The notes beneath the pieces are model-generated. The model was not told where the DNA came from, did not search any database, and was given only the letters and a program-made list of their open reading frames with translations. A program made the position numbers and the translations under genes. A stretch of DNA of 64,000 bases from Eledone cirrhosa (taxonomy: Eukaryota; Mollusca; Cephalopoda; Octopoda; Eledonidae), in NCBI GenBank assembly GCA_964016885.1, contig OZ024742.1:355303382-355367381 (forward strand). Reading direction: 5' to 3'. Shown here one piece after another: positions 45,396-59,059 of the stretch (positions within the stretch are counted from its first letter, which is position 1; each line of letters starts with the position of its first letter).

Positions 45396-45815
45396 TTATA
45401 CGCAAACAGAAACCCACGTACCGGCTGCCCCATGGCCCGGTGAAAAGAATAGATAAGGCGTTTTCCCGGAGGATGGTGAGGGAGACACGTTGGAATAAAC
45501 TGTGTCTGGCATATGGAATCTTCATTACATACGTTACATATACCAAAATTGTCCCAATTTAAGTATATGTATAAATATGTATCAGGATGGGTTTAGTTTG
45601 AAGCTTGTTAAAACATTACTCAATGGATGTCTTGAGTATTTTTATATTATGCTGTAGAGTATTATTATATTATAAAGTGCCAGGATCCATCTGTGGAGCC
45701 CATGCCCTTTCAACAGGTAGTTCCTGACGTCTGGAACTAGCTGTTGATACGACAAGAGCTCCATCGTCGGGTCCCGACTACTTTTAATATATAAATTATA
45801 AATATACTTGTATAA
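45393..45815 (+). repeat. Unknown dispersed repeat with 68-base hairpin (copy 2)
   Basis: Inverted relative to 20140-20560 and similar over the whole length. Hairpin at 45695-45762. It starts at a SINE tail and is followed at 45812 by another SINE tail (ATTGCTGGCTTTGTGCC), so the unit lies between two SINE-derived ends. Confidence 0.82.
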
Positions 45816-46054
45816 TTGCTGGCTTTGTGCCAAACGTAGAAACAATTATTATTATTATTAAAAAGATAAAAATAATAATGTTTCTACTATTGGCACAAGG
45901 CCAACAATTACCTCAGTACATCACTGGTACTTTGTTTTATCGACCCCGTAAGGATGAAAGGCAAAGCTAACCTCGACGGGATTTGAACTGAGAACGTAAA
46001 GAGCCATAACGCTATGCCGCAAAGCATATTATCTGACGCCCTACCGATACTGCC

Positions 46055-46055
<1 letters not shown>
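45812..46055. repeat. SINE tail (+) and SINE copy (-) around an ATT tract
   Basis: 45812-45860 (plus) is a SINE 3' tail ending in (ATT)n. 45879-46055 (minus) is a nearly complete SINE with ACCCCGTAAGGATGAAAGGC and ending at GATACTGCCA beside (TA)n. Confidence 0.83.

Positions 46056-46144
<89 letters not shown>
46056..46144. repeat. (TA)n and (TG)n microsatellite
   Basis: Short TA run then about 70 bases of TG with one TC interruption. Confidence 0.95.
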
Positions 46145-46145
<1 letters not shown>

Positions 46146-46560
46146 GCTTTAGCAGACTACAAAGCATTGTATCATCTTATTAAATGTTATGTTACAGCCA
46201 CATCCATATAAATACCAGTAAACTAGTAAATACATACCATCAACATTATCGAATTATCATCATAACAATTTAATGAACATCAGATTTATTCTGGCTTCCT
46301 GTCTCCATATGTGGAGCTCCTCGTCAGCATTATTGTGATTATATAACGATTAGAGACATTGCCAATTAATTTTATATGTGGAAATTAAGTCGTTCGCGAA
46401 ATACTAAAACTGATCTGGAATGGAAAGATTTTGATAGAAATATAATGAAAATCTCGCAATGATTATTACACAATTTTATGATATTGTAAGTATCATGCAC
46501 AAGTCTACTGTATATACATCTATATATATATAAATGTATACTTAGACATATCTCTCTATA
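46145..46560. other. No recognisable feature
   Basis: AT-rich. On the minus strand 46300-46345 has CTGACGAGGAGCTCC then GGAGACAGGAAGCC, faintly hammerhead-like but lacking GAAA. Confidence 0.45.
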
Positions 46561-46569
46561 TCACTAAAT

Positions 46570-46982
<413 letters not shown>

Positions 46983-46984
46983 TA

Positions 46985-47440
46985 GTGTGTTTGCTCTTAT
47001 CTTAGATTTTACGAGCTAGAGATTTTGATGGACGCTGTTGTTGGAAATCAATAGCACAATGTATCATGATCATGGAATAATTGGTGGACATGCAGGAACG
47101 TATAATTGGGTGTGGAATATCTCATAAATCGCAATGACGTCTGTAATAGTTGAAGTTATCAGATTCATGGAATATTGTGATAAGTAATACTATATCAATA
47201 TTTCGTTTGAACAAATCAACAGGTAGTCAGAATATCAATTGAAAATAAAAACGAAACCATCACCTGTCTTTGTTGACACCTTCTCAGTGTATTAACATGT
47301 CGTCAATGAAATGTACTAATATGAACTTTAAAACCTTCACTGGGCATTTTAAGATCGTGTCAATGTAGGCAGATATTTCATTTTTCTTTTCTTATATCAA
47401 TGTTTTGATTCCATGCACCTTACATTTTGATTTTTCTTTT
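46985..47440. other. No recognisable feature
   Basis: AT-rich, unique-looking sequence without a conserved frame. Confidence 0.5.
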
Positions 47441-47445
47441 CATCA

Positions 47446-48140
47446 TTATTTAATATAAAGTTAGGGCGGTGGATTGGCAGTATTGGTAGAGGGTCGGACG
47501 CCATGCTTTGCAACATATAGATACGGCCCTTTATAATCTCAGTTCAAATCCTGTCGAGGTTAACTTTGCCTTTCACCCATACGGGGTTGATGAAATAAAG
47601 TAGCAGTAATACACCGGGTTAATTGCTGGCCTTGTGCCAAAAGTAGAAACAATTATTTAATATAAAGTGAGGGCGGTGAAATGGCAGTATTGGTAGAGGG
47701 TCGGACGCCATGCTTTGCAGCATTAAGTTACGGCCCTTTATAATCTGAGTTCAAATCCTGTCGAGGTTAACTTTGTCTTTCATCATTACGGGGTCGACGA
47801 AATAATGTACCAGTCATGCACTGGTTTCGATTTAATCGACTTTCCCCCTCCCCAAAAATTGCTGGTCTCGTGAAGACCAATATTTAATATACACTGTTAA
47901 ACTTGCCATTCTGAGTTCAAATCCCGCCGACGTTAACTTTGCCTTTCCTCCTTACGGGGTCGATAAAGTACCAGTAATGCACTGGATATTTGCTGGCCTT
48001 TTGCCAAAAAAGTAGAAACATTTATTTAATATAAAGTGTGTTTGTTCAAATCCCGGTGAGGCTAATGTTGTCTTTCATCTTCCTAATGGTCGATAACAGA
48101 ATGTGTCAACCGAGTACTCTGGATTGTTTAATCAAATATA
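47446..48140 (+). repeat. Array of four SINE copies joined by TTTAATATAAAGT
   Basis: Complete copies at 47463-47655 and 47668-47880 (the second with the variant TCGATTTAATCGACTTTCCC segment), a 5'-truncated copy at about 47915-48020 and a more decayed one from 48045. The linker ATTTAATATAAAGT occurs at 47449, 47654 and 48024, and as ATTTAATATACACT at 47882. The shared linker suggests tandem duplication or repeated use of one target. Confidence 0.87.
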
Positions 48141-48444
48141 CTCTTCTTGGACATTTTCTGGTTACGTGCAAAAATTAGTAATCATTAATTGTTAGAGATC
48201 GTGTTACAACATTATCTATTTTATTCAATTTATATATAAAACATCTTTCTATATACCTTACTGTTTCGAATCTCAGCAATCTAATTTTATTTAGAAATAT
48301 GATTTAATTTGTGAGTGAGATAGAGGCTTAAAGGTGAATTAAAGAACAAGAAATATGTTTCATTTGAACATAGATGAGCATACTAATCTTAATAGAATCG
48401 TCGATATTGTACACCTGATAATAATACTATCTATAACACAGGCA

Positions 48445-48478
<34 letters not shown>

Positions 48479-48600
48479 TCTCTAAATATTTAAATACATA
48501 AAAACATATCTATCTATATACGTATATATATATATTTGCTCTACGGTTCTTATATATTTGATATATATTTATCCTTATCGAGCCCTCTTTGGATTCTAGT
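48141..48600. other. No gene; (CT)n near 48448-48483
   Basis: AT-rich DNA. Nothing conserved was recognised. Confidence 0.5.
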
Positions 48601-48605
48601 CTTCA

Positions 48606-48637
48606 AATTTTTGCTTAAACTTTAATCTGTTATTTTA

Positions 48638-48695
<58 letters not shown>

Positions 48696-48780
48696 CGTAT
48701 TTGAATTTATTTAGTGAGATTTATTATCTGAAAACGTGTGATGAAACAGCTATTGTTATACTTCGGAAGGGTCATGCTGC
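48606..48780. repeat. Repeat ends alpha and zeta around (TA)n
   Basis: TTGCTTAAACTTTAATCTGT and TATTTTAATAAATA (48606-48645) are the right end of family alpha. (TA)n covers 48645-48692. ATTGTTATACTTCGGAAGGG at 48754 is a family zeta end. Confidence 0.7.
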
Positions 48781-49154
48781 CACCAAAAACACACGCACCT
48801 GCGGTTTTTACTTCAATTTATTATAGGTTTCCGGTCGCTTGGTTGGTTCGATAACCGGGCAGTTGTTTATATATTGTCAAATATGTGTCGTCAAACATTC
48901 TGCGACCTCCTCAGTGCGTAGGTTTATATTTTGTCTCTTACTCCTTTGTTCTGTCCTATAACATCTTAATTGTTGTGTGTTGTGTGTTACATCCGTGTAA
49001 CATGTATATGTATGTCACATAGAGATAGAACAAACAACTAACTAATGACAAATGAATAAACACATAAATAAATAAACACACACACCCGGATGTGACGCAT
49101 GCGGAAACTAAGCACATAGCACACAACACATAATAACCAGATGGTGTCCGACAG

Positions 49155-49187
<33 letters not shown>

Positions 49188-50600
49188 CGGTGTCGAAACT
49201 GCCTAAGTCCATCTCAACGGCTGATGAGTATGGAGTTATCTGTCCTTCGTTTCTATAGAGCAATACGTTTTAAAGGTTATCCCTTAAAATTATGTTTTTC
49301 TGTTTTGTTTTCTTAGTTGCTTTTTTTTTATTTTGGCGGTGTTCATATATAGTTGAAGGCAACATATGTTGGGTAATCCGACAGAATACCTTTGACGTAG
49401 GTTGGATATTGCTATCAAATAGAATTTCCTCTAGCTATATGGGCAACAACAACGCATTGGGAAGGGAACTTCCCTCAAGCTATATGGACAGTAGCCCCGC
49501 TACACTGAGCCCACGGTAAACAACCCCTACACCTTCACCACCCCTACCCCTGCCTCGATCGACTCCTATGGCAGCACATACTTATGCATATGTCCATACA
49601 TAGATCCTGCTATTTAAGATTTTACATGCACTGATACATACATATGTGTGTGTGCGCGTATATATATATACCTATATATATATATGGGTGTGTGTGTGTT
49701 TGTATAATCTGTGTGTGTGTGGATGTGTGTCATTATGGGATGCACCTGGGCCCGTCTTGGTGCGTGTGGGCTTGCACCGATGTGGGTTGACATACACACA
49801 TATGTACTCTATGCCAAAGTAAAAACTGTAGTCCTCTGCTTTTCCGGATTTTGACACTCAGGTTATGGTGTTTTACACCCCACTCCTGCCTCATTTGCTC
49901 TAAAATGCACCACCCATGGCAGTGTAAATATCGTAACCCTTTGCATTTCCCGATTCTGGCACATAGCCTTTATACTTCAGTCAATATTTTCCAAATCTTT
50001 CAAACTTTAATATTGGCTATAACACGCACGCACTTTATTCTTCTTTGATATTTGATATTGGCTATAACAAACACGCATTTTATTCTATTTTATTTATTTA
50101 TTTATTTATTTTTTTAAATCTTCATTTTATTGTATCTTATCTTATTATTTTATAATTTTTTTATTTTTTTAATATTTTATTTCTTCATTTTACCTTATTT
50201 CATTATCTGTTTGCCCCACCCCCACCACCACGTGAAAGGGTGGTAGGATTGATGTCAACCCACATACACTCCTTCTTCTAAAGACAGCAGCAGTAGAACT
50301 AAGGCTGACCTGCCAGCTAACCCCCGTAACACCAATAACAACAAGGGGGGAGGTCAGCTGTACTTAACAAAGACAACCTCAACAGATTGTCTTGCCTTAG
50401 AAAAAGATTTCCTATAGATTTTGACTGAGGAATGGTCTCACAACTGACCAATGGGAGGAGAGAGTGTCCTATGATGCCGAAATTCGTTTGTTCTAATTCA
50501 TATGATTCCAGTTCCACAGCCCAACCAGGAGCTGGACATATCGGAGTATTGAGGGAGTAAAACACTTTAACAACATGTGTACCATTCTCTACCACACCAA
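48781..50600. other. No recognisable gene; (TA)n at 49159-49188
   Basis: Contains a low-complexity TTTTATTT-rich stretch at 50080-50200. GGTGTCGAAACTGCC and GGCTGATGAG near 49190-49226 are hammerhead-like words in the wrong order for a single ribozyme. No conserved frame. Confidence 0.45.
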
Positions 50601-50605
50601 TTCGG

Positions 50606-50660
50606 ACTGCCTGAAGAGGTCACAGCCAATGATGGCTGTCACCGAAATATATATAGCAGT
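50606..50660 (+). ncRNA. Candidate minimal type-I hammerhead ribozyme
   Basis: Core CTGAAGA at 50611-50617 and GAAA at 50644-50647. Stem II pairs 50618-50627 with 50634-50643 (GGT/ACC, one C-C mismatch, then ACAGCC/GGCTGT) with loop AATGAT. Stem III is A50647-U50654 and U50648-A50653 with an ATAT loop, then A50655 as position 17. Stem I pairs ACTGC (50606-50610) with GCAGT (50656-50660). Every conserved core base is present. Short stem III is the form known from Penelope-like elements. Cleavage would fall between 50655 and 50656. Confidence 0.72.
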
Positions 50661-50804
50661 ACATATTTAATAAACGAGGCCAAATTTTAAATGTTTGACT
50701 TAATTACTTTATTTTACATTACTCCGGAGTAAACCAACCTGCGTACTTCGTCGAGTGCTCCAATCTGCATACTGAGGTGTCAGTAAACAACCAATCTATA
50801 CTCA

Positions 50805-52473
<1,669 letters not shown>

Positions 52474-53555
52474 TACTCCAAGTATAACCTACATAAGAAT
52501 TACGGCGAACTCGCTGCCTAAATATGGAAACATCTTGTTGAGTTAAACAAAGCCGTACGTTAAAACTATCCACGGCGCAGAGTACTCACACCCTCTAACT
52601 TGTACCCACTTACCAACCTCTGTAAATTGTAACTTCATAAAATATACGCTTGTAATACTGAGGATTTGTTTGATTTCATTTTTCATTCCCTCCATAGTAA
52701 TGTTCGGAAAAATAAAATTAGTAATAAAAGGATGAATGGTTATGCTCAACTTCACTTATTTCACGATCATCACCTAATGTACAAACTTTATTTAAATCCT
52801 TTAATGTACGACTATACTTAAGATATGAAATAATCAAGGACAAGTAATGTAAAGAACGTAATTGCATTTAATAGAGACAACCTACTACACTTCTAAAGCT
52901 GTGTCTGTTTGATCTTTATTGATCCACTTAAAATTCTCATAAGTATATCTAAATTTCTTGTAGATGAGGAAAACTTGTTTCGGAACTGAATGCCAAATCG
53001 AACGTTCATTTGTAAAGAAGAAATAACTGCACCAGAATTCAAACCTTCCAAAGATCGTATAGCTGTGCTACTTTGTCGTAATGATCCAAGGGATCGAAAT
53101 CTCAGGTCAATGGCTGTTTATCATGCTGTAACAACAATAGCTATGTAAGCATACTTTCAATCCCATCAGTAGATATATTACGGATAATTTCTAACATCTG
53201 TAAGAACACTAAGCTAATGATTATGACGATGATGAGGATTCTATGAACCTTAATATCTAAAGATTTGTTTAAGATGTCCAGTACTTACTTAATGCTATAG
53301 CCATTTTCACTGAAAGTGATCTTCAAAGATATTTCGGGTACACAGTCAGAAATGTGCGATTGCAAGAACTATAAATAATCATAGAAACCGACGAAAATAT
53401 CCATCAATATATTTTCGTAAGATTTCGTAAGTAAATATATTATTTCCGTTTGTTAACGTTTCTAACAACGCATGCAAAGCAGACTCTTCTTCTTTTCTTT
53501 CTCCACTCCTCCTGTCCCTTCTTCTTCTTCATCTTCTTATTCTTCTTCTTCTTCT
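52474..53555. other. No recognisable gene
   Basis: AT-rich to mixed DNA. Minus frame 52543-52755 has no motif. Ends in TTC-rich sequence before element B2. Confidence 0.5.
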
Positions 53556-53559
53556 TATT

Positions 53560-53601
<42 letters not shown>

Positions 53602-53684
53602 GTCGCCATTCCTTGAATCTCAGTCATTGATGTTGGTTAACTGGAAAGTCCGTTGGATTGAATATCAAGCCACTACCTGAGGCC

Positions 53685-56600
53685 TCAGATATTCAGGACG
53701 TATCGGAGGGTTCTTGCTGTTCCAAGCAAGCATGCCTTTTGAAGCGTTCCAAAAAGCGTGAAGGGGCCGATTTTCTTTAACCATCCCTGGAACCTTTTGG
53801 AGATAGTCCCCAGTGCGCCTATGACAATCGGGATCCCTTTGACTTCATGGCAGTTCCAAATCCTTTTCACCTCCCACTTTAGGTCCTGGTATCGGTTAAT
53901 TTTCTCCCTCTCCTTCTCTTGCACTCTCGTGTCGAACGGGCAGGCCACATCCACAATCAGACACGATCTTTTTTCTTTGTCCACAACCACCAGGTCAGGT
54001 CTATTGTGTTCCAGTTTTTTGTCCATCTGTATCCTAAAATCCCACAGCACCTTCACCTGACTGTTCTCCATCACCGCCTCTGGCTTATGCTCATACCATT
54101 TCTCAGAATGTGGTAAATTGTTTACTTTGCACAGGTGCCAGTGGATCACCCTGCCCATCACATCGTGTCTCCAGCCCTTATAGTGTGTCTGGGCTAGGTG
54201 TTTCCACTCGGACACAATGTGAGCCACAGTCTCCTCTCTCTCTCCACAGATCCTGCACAGTGGGCTAGCCTCCTCCTTGTAAATATGGTGCTTCAACCAC
54301 TTCGTTTTGAGGGCCTGCTCCTGCGCAGCCCTTAGCATTCCTTCTGTAGCCTTTTTGAGGTCTCCTCTTCTCAACCAGTTCCATGTCTGTGGATCTCTAA
54401 ATTCAGTTTTCTCAAAGAAGGTACTATGAAGGGATTTTCCCTTAAGGCTGCTCTTCCTCCTTGATGTTATTTCCTCCTTGGACATCCCCTGGCCCACTGT
54501 CCCCTCCTTCAGTACAGTTCTGAGCATTGGCTCCTTACTATAGGTCACGTATTTGTATAGGTTGTTTTTCTCCATCTGAACACAGTCCTCTATGCTGATA
54601 AGACCTCTTCCACCCTCAGATCTCCTTAGGTAGAGTCTATCGACATCACTCCTCTTGTGGAACATGTTGTAAATAGTCAATAGCTTCCTAGTCTTCCTAT
54701 CCATTTCTTTTTGTTCAGCAACATTCCATCTCAGAATTCCCGCACTGTACGTAATAATAGACACAGCTCGGGAATTTACTGCGCTTTGGCATTTCTGCTG
54801 TTCAGATGTGACTTCAATACGCTCCTTACTCTCCGAATGTATTCAGTTCTTAACAATTCCTTCATTTTTTGTTCTTTATGCCATCAGCCTCCAGAACGCC
54901 CAAATACTTGTATCCTTCCTCAGAGTCAATTTCCTTTATCATCTCACCTGTTGGTATCTGGATCCCGTTACTTCTGCTCAACCTACGCCTCCTCATCACA
55001 ATGACTCCACATTTACCAATACCAAACTGCATACATATATCACTGCTGAAAATACGGACAGTGTCAACAAGCACATCCAACTCCTTCTCACTTTTCCCGA
55101 AGAGCTTAAGATCGTCCATGAAGAGGAGGTGATTGATGGTAAGCTCTCCCCTTCATAACTTGTATCCTGCTCTCACTTTTCGCAGCATAATGGTCAAGGG
55201 CATCAGGGCAAGGACAAACAACAGAGGGGACAGGCTATCTCCCTGGAAGATACCTCTTTTGATCTTCACGCTTCCCAAGGGTACTCCAGTTGATGTCAAC
55301 TCTGTCTCCCAGGACCCCATACTCCTGCCTAGCAACTGTCTGATGTTATCTGCCACCCTGAAGATCTCCAGGCTTTTGGTGATCCAAGAATGAGGCACCA
55401 TGTCAAATGCCTTTCTGTAGTCTATCCATCTCATGGCAAGATCAGTGTGTCTCCTCCTGCAAATTCCCCATTACCATCTTATCAATAAGTAACTGGTCCT
55501 TTGTACCACGTGACTTCTTTCGGCATCCTTTCTGTTCGTCCGGTAACAAGTTGTTTGTGTGGAGGTGATGGTAGATTTCCTCAGACACAATGCTCGTCAA
55601 CAGTTTCCACATTACGGACAGACATGTGATAGGTCTATAGTTGGTAACATCATTACCCTTGATTCGGTCTTTCATTATCAGAACTGTGGTACCTTTTGTC
55701 AACCACTCTGGCACCTCACACGACACCAAGCAGTCATTGAACATGGCCGTCAGCTTCGGGTGGAGGGATGTTAAATGTTTAATCCAATACCCCTGCACAC
55801 CATCTGGGCCTGGTGATTTCCAGTTGGTTAGTATTTTGGCCTGCCCCTTAAGAGTTTCAACTGTGATACTCAAATCAGTTTGTTGCTGTGCCTGCTCACC
55901 GATCTCCCTCTGTACTGTCTCAATCCACCCTGCCTGGACATTATGTCTAACATCCTGCTCCCATATTCCTCTCCAGAATGTTTTAGTTTGCTCCGCCTCA
56001 CGGATCAAGTCGTTGCCTCTTTCTTTCCCCTCAAGCTGTCCAAACAACATCTTCTGGTTGTTGTCGAACATGCGGTTCTGTTTATACTGACTGACTCTGA
56101 TCTCGTATCGCCTGATTTTTGCACTCTTTGCTACAATGCGTTGCTTCAGTTCCTCTATGATAATATTTAGCTTTTTCCTCCTAGTTTTGTATTTTATTTC
56201 CAGTCTATTTTTAGTGCCTATGTTTTTTAGTGTCCCATTCAGTAGTGACTCAAGCTTTCCTATGTCATTTCTCATTTCCCCGATTTGCCCACTCAGTCGC
56301 TTCTTCCACCACGGCTCTGCTCTTTCTTGTCTGTTGTTTCCTCTCGCTTTTATACCAAGTAGTTTCCTCACCGTATTTGCTGTTGCTTTGAGGATATTGT
56401 TGCACTGGTGAAGGCTCCTCGCCTCAAGGTATGGGATGACTTTGTTTACCTTAGCTGTTGTTTCTTTTAACTTTTTCCTGTCTACAAATATTAGGTTCAT
56501 AGGTCTCCCACTATCATTGTTCAATTCATCTACCACTAAATTTAGGATGTCAACCGAATCTTGTCCTAGCCCGTCAGCATTCATCTCCTCAGTGGCCGTA

Positions 56601-57076
56601 TCTCTGTTCCAGGTATTATTTATCTCAGTATTCAGATCATTGTCTGCTTCGGCTGGTTCCTCCGTTCTCAGGACCTCTTCACCTTCATTTCCCACTGGCT
56701 CGCTTGTCTGGCATACTACACCCGCCATCTCCAAGTCATTCTCTCTGCTCAGTTCCTCCAGTTCCAGCTCGCTTATACACCCATTAGTTCTTATTACCCG
56801 AGCCTGCCCGGCCAATTTTTGTTCATCTAATTTAAATAAACCAATCTCGTTCCAGATGTTATGCATCCGTCTCCTGTAGCCCCTCTCCTTGGGGATACTT
56901 TTCAGGTAACATTGCATAACAGTTATATTCAATTTTTTCGTCCAGTTGGTTCTGGCCCCTTTCCTTCTTCTCCTTCCTCCAACATCAGCAGTATTTGGTT
57001 GACAGTCAGGTTCCTGCTGCTGAGCCAGGGGGCACCTGTTGGGTGAGAGTCTGTCACATGACGTTCTAGTCTCCAT
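53685..57076 (-). pseudogene. B2 ORF: N-terminal DNA-binding region, RT, REL endonuclease (frameshifted)
   Basis: From METRTSCDRLSPNRCPLAQ at 57076 the frame holds NWTKKLNITVMQCYLK (Myb-like region), KSPGPDGVQGYW, NYRPITCLSVMWKLL and an intact KGCRKKSRG (CGA where B1 and B4 have TGA). It breaks near 55465 by one extra base, at 55155 by a stop after RAGYKL, near 54862 by loss of one base in a poly-A run, and near 54785 by a two-base loss. RT catalytic FMDDLKLF and the endonuclease [10 protein letters not shown] / CLIVDVACP remain legible. The zinc knuckle reads HIVSEW, losing the last Cys (54204-54206). Confidence 0.86.
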
Positions 57077-57935
57077 TTCGCCGTTATTCGAACTGTTTAT
57101 GTTCGATATTTAAACACTCTTATCGAGGATTGGCGAATGTATGGTTACATAGCCATCTGTGGATCCGCCATTCCACTTGGCCCTTGTGTGGAATTATCAC
57201 CACGCTGTATACGAACACACATAAACAAACAAACACACAGGCAGAAAGGGCCCCAAAAATGAATAAGCATAAGTTTCATTGTAATGTAGTGTTCGAATGT
57301 CTGACTTAGTTTTTGTTTTTTAAGTTTTAGTTTTTCCCCCCTCTTCTCTGTCCGTCCGCCTGCTTCTCTCTTCATTCTTATTTTCTTTACGTTTTGGGGT
57401 TTTTTTTTTTGATTTTGTTTTTGTTTTTCTCTGTTTTTCTTGTTTTTTGCTGTTGTTGCTGTGCTGCTTTGGTTTTGTTGTTTGTTTTTTCTTTTTTCTT
57501 TTGAGTCTATCTATATATTTTGATGCCTTCCTCTATTTTAGCAGTAGGGATTCTATAATGTGGTGGCAGCAGCCAGCTGATAGAAGTGGTAGACTGGCGG
57601 TGGTAGCGATACTGAGACAGTGTTGGTGGTGATGTCGATACCGAGGCAGTGGTGGCGGTGATGTCACCGTATTACTGTAGTGATGGTGCTGTAGCGGTGG
57701 TAACAGTGAAGGAGTGAAGGGGTGGTGGCGGCGGTGATGGGATAATGGTGGTAATGATGGCCGTAGTGAGCGGTGGTGATGAAAATGCCGTTATCTGGCT
57801 GTTGTGTTTAGTGTACACAAGTGATGGGGTGGGTGGTGTATCTAGTTTCTGGTGTTGGTGAGTTTGGCTGTTCTATATAGTGTAGACAGAGGAGAGGAGG
57901 GGGGTTCTTCTTCCATTTATAGCCATTTTCTTTTT
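57077..57935 (-). promoter_or_regulatory. B2 5' UTR / putative promoter region
   Basis: About 855 bases, nearly identical in layout to 62453-63288. On the plus strand it has a T-rich part (57300-57500) and a GGTGGTGGC-rich part (57560-57790). No frame. As full-length LINEs carry an internal promoter near the 5' end, this is the likely place; no motif proves it. Confidence 0.55.
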
Positions 57936-58147
57936 TGGATATACATTGTACAATACAAAGTTGAATATTTAAATATTTGAGCCTTATAACAATATATTTT
58001 GGGTCCGAATTTTGTGTGGCTCAAGCCGACTGCTTTACGTAGCATTTGTACTAAGAGTTGTTATTTCACAAATGATTTAAATATGTTAAAAATTCAAAAC
58101 TTACGGGAGCGATTTCATGACCTCCGTCACCTCGTGCGTCTTCTTCC
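57936..58147. other. Spacer between B2 and B3
   Basis: AT-rich sequence without recognised content, leading into the (ATT)n tract at 58148. Confidence 0.5.
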
Positions 58148-58148
58148 C

Positions 58149-58179
<31 letters not shown>

Positions 58180-58956
58180 GTTGTTATTCCTTGAATCTCA
58201 GTCATTGATGTTGGTTAACTGGAAAGTCCGTTGGATTGAATATCAAGCCACTACCTGCAGCCTCAGATATTCAGGACGTATCGGAGGGTTCTTGCTGTTT
58301 CAAGCAAGCATGCCTTTTGAAGCGTTCCAAAAAGCGTGAAGGGGCCGATTTTCTTTAACCATCCCTGGGAACTTTTGGAGATAGTCCCCAGTGCGCCTAT
58401 GACAATCGGGATCACTTTGACTTCATGGCAGTTCCAAATCCTGTTCACCTCCCACTTTAGGTCCTGGTATCGGTTAATTTTCTCCCTCTCCTTCTCTTGC
58501 ACTCTCGTGTCGAACAGGCAGGCCACATCCACAATCAGACACCTTCTTTTTTCTTTGTCCACAACCACCAGGTCTGGTCTATTGTGTACCAGTTTTTTGT
58601 CCGTCTGTATCCTAAAATCCCACAGCACCTTCACCTGATTGTTCTCCATCATCGCCTCTGGCCTATGCTCATACCATTTCTCAGAATGTGGTAAATTGTT
58701 TACTTTGCACAGGTGCCAGTGGATCACCCTGCCCATCACATCGTGTCTCCAGCCCTTATAGTGGGTCTGGGCTAGGTGTTTACACTCGGACACAATGTGA
58801 GCCACAGTCTCCTCTCTCTCTCCACAGATCCTGCACAGTGGGCTAGCCTCCTCCTTGTAGATATGGTGCTTCAACCACTTCGTTTTGAGGGCCTGCTCCT
58901 GCGCAGCCATTAGCATTCCTTCTGTAGCCTTTTTGAGGTCTCCTCTTCTCAACCAT
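58148..58956 (-). mobile_element. R4/Dong-like element B3, 3' fragment
   Basis: Its 3' end abuts (ATT)n at 58148-58181. The copy stops upstream at the codons for [13 protein letters not shown] (about 58956), where ATATATTTTTATTATTATTG starts, so it is strongly 5'-truncated. It keeps the intact zinc knuckle [18 protein letters not shown] and the REL endonuclease. Confidence 0.88.
58263..58952 (-). pseudogene. B3 zinc knuckle and REL endonuclease fragment (229 aa)
   Basis: Open from 58952 to the TGA at 58263 and covers [20 protein letters not shown], the full CCHC knuckle, [50 protein letters not shown] (Pro changed to Leu in the DVACP box) and [11 protein letters not shown]. It lacks the RT and start region, so it cannot mobilise itself. 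Confidence 0.85.
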
Positions 58957-59059
58957 ATATTTTTATTATTATTGTTATTGTTATTCCTTGAATCTCAGTC
59001 ATTGATGTTGGTTAACTGGAAAGTCCGTTGGATTGAATATCAAGCCACTACCTGCAGCC

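Larger units (their letters stand above)
53557..57935 (-). mobile_element. R4/Dong-like element B2, full length, frame broken
   Basis: The 3' end at about 53603 abuts (ATT)n at 53557-53602. The 5' UTR runs from 57077 to about 57932 and matches that of B4 (62453-63288) to its TCCATTTATAGCCATTTT end. Unlike B4, no (ATT)n lies at the 5' end. Total about 4.3 kb. Confidence 0.87.

Noticed and set aside
49190..49260. Hammerhead ribozyme from GTCGAAAC and CTGATGAG
   Set aside because: The words are in the reverse order for one ribozyme and no pairing for stem II was found.
54711..56879. Plus-strand frames of 100-149 codons opposite B2, repeated opposite B4
   Set aside because: They are the antisense of conserved coding sequence and have no recognisable domain; the minus frame explains the conservation.
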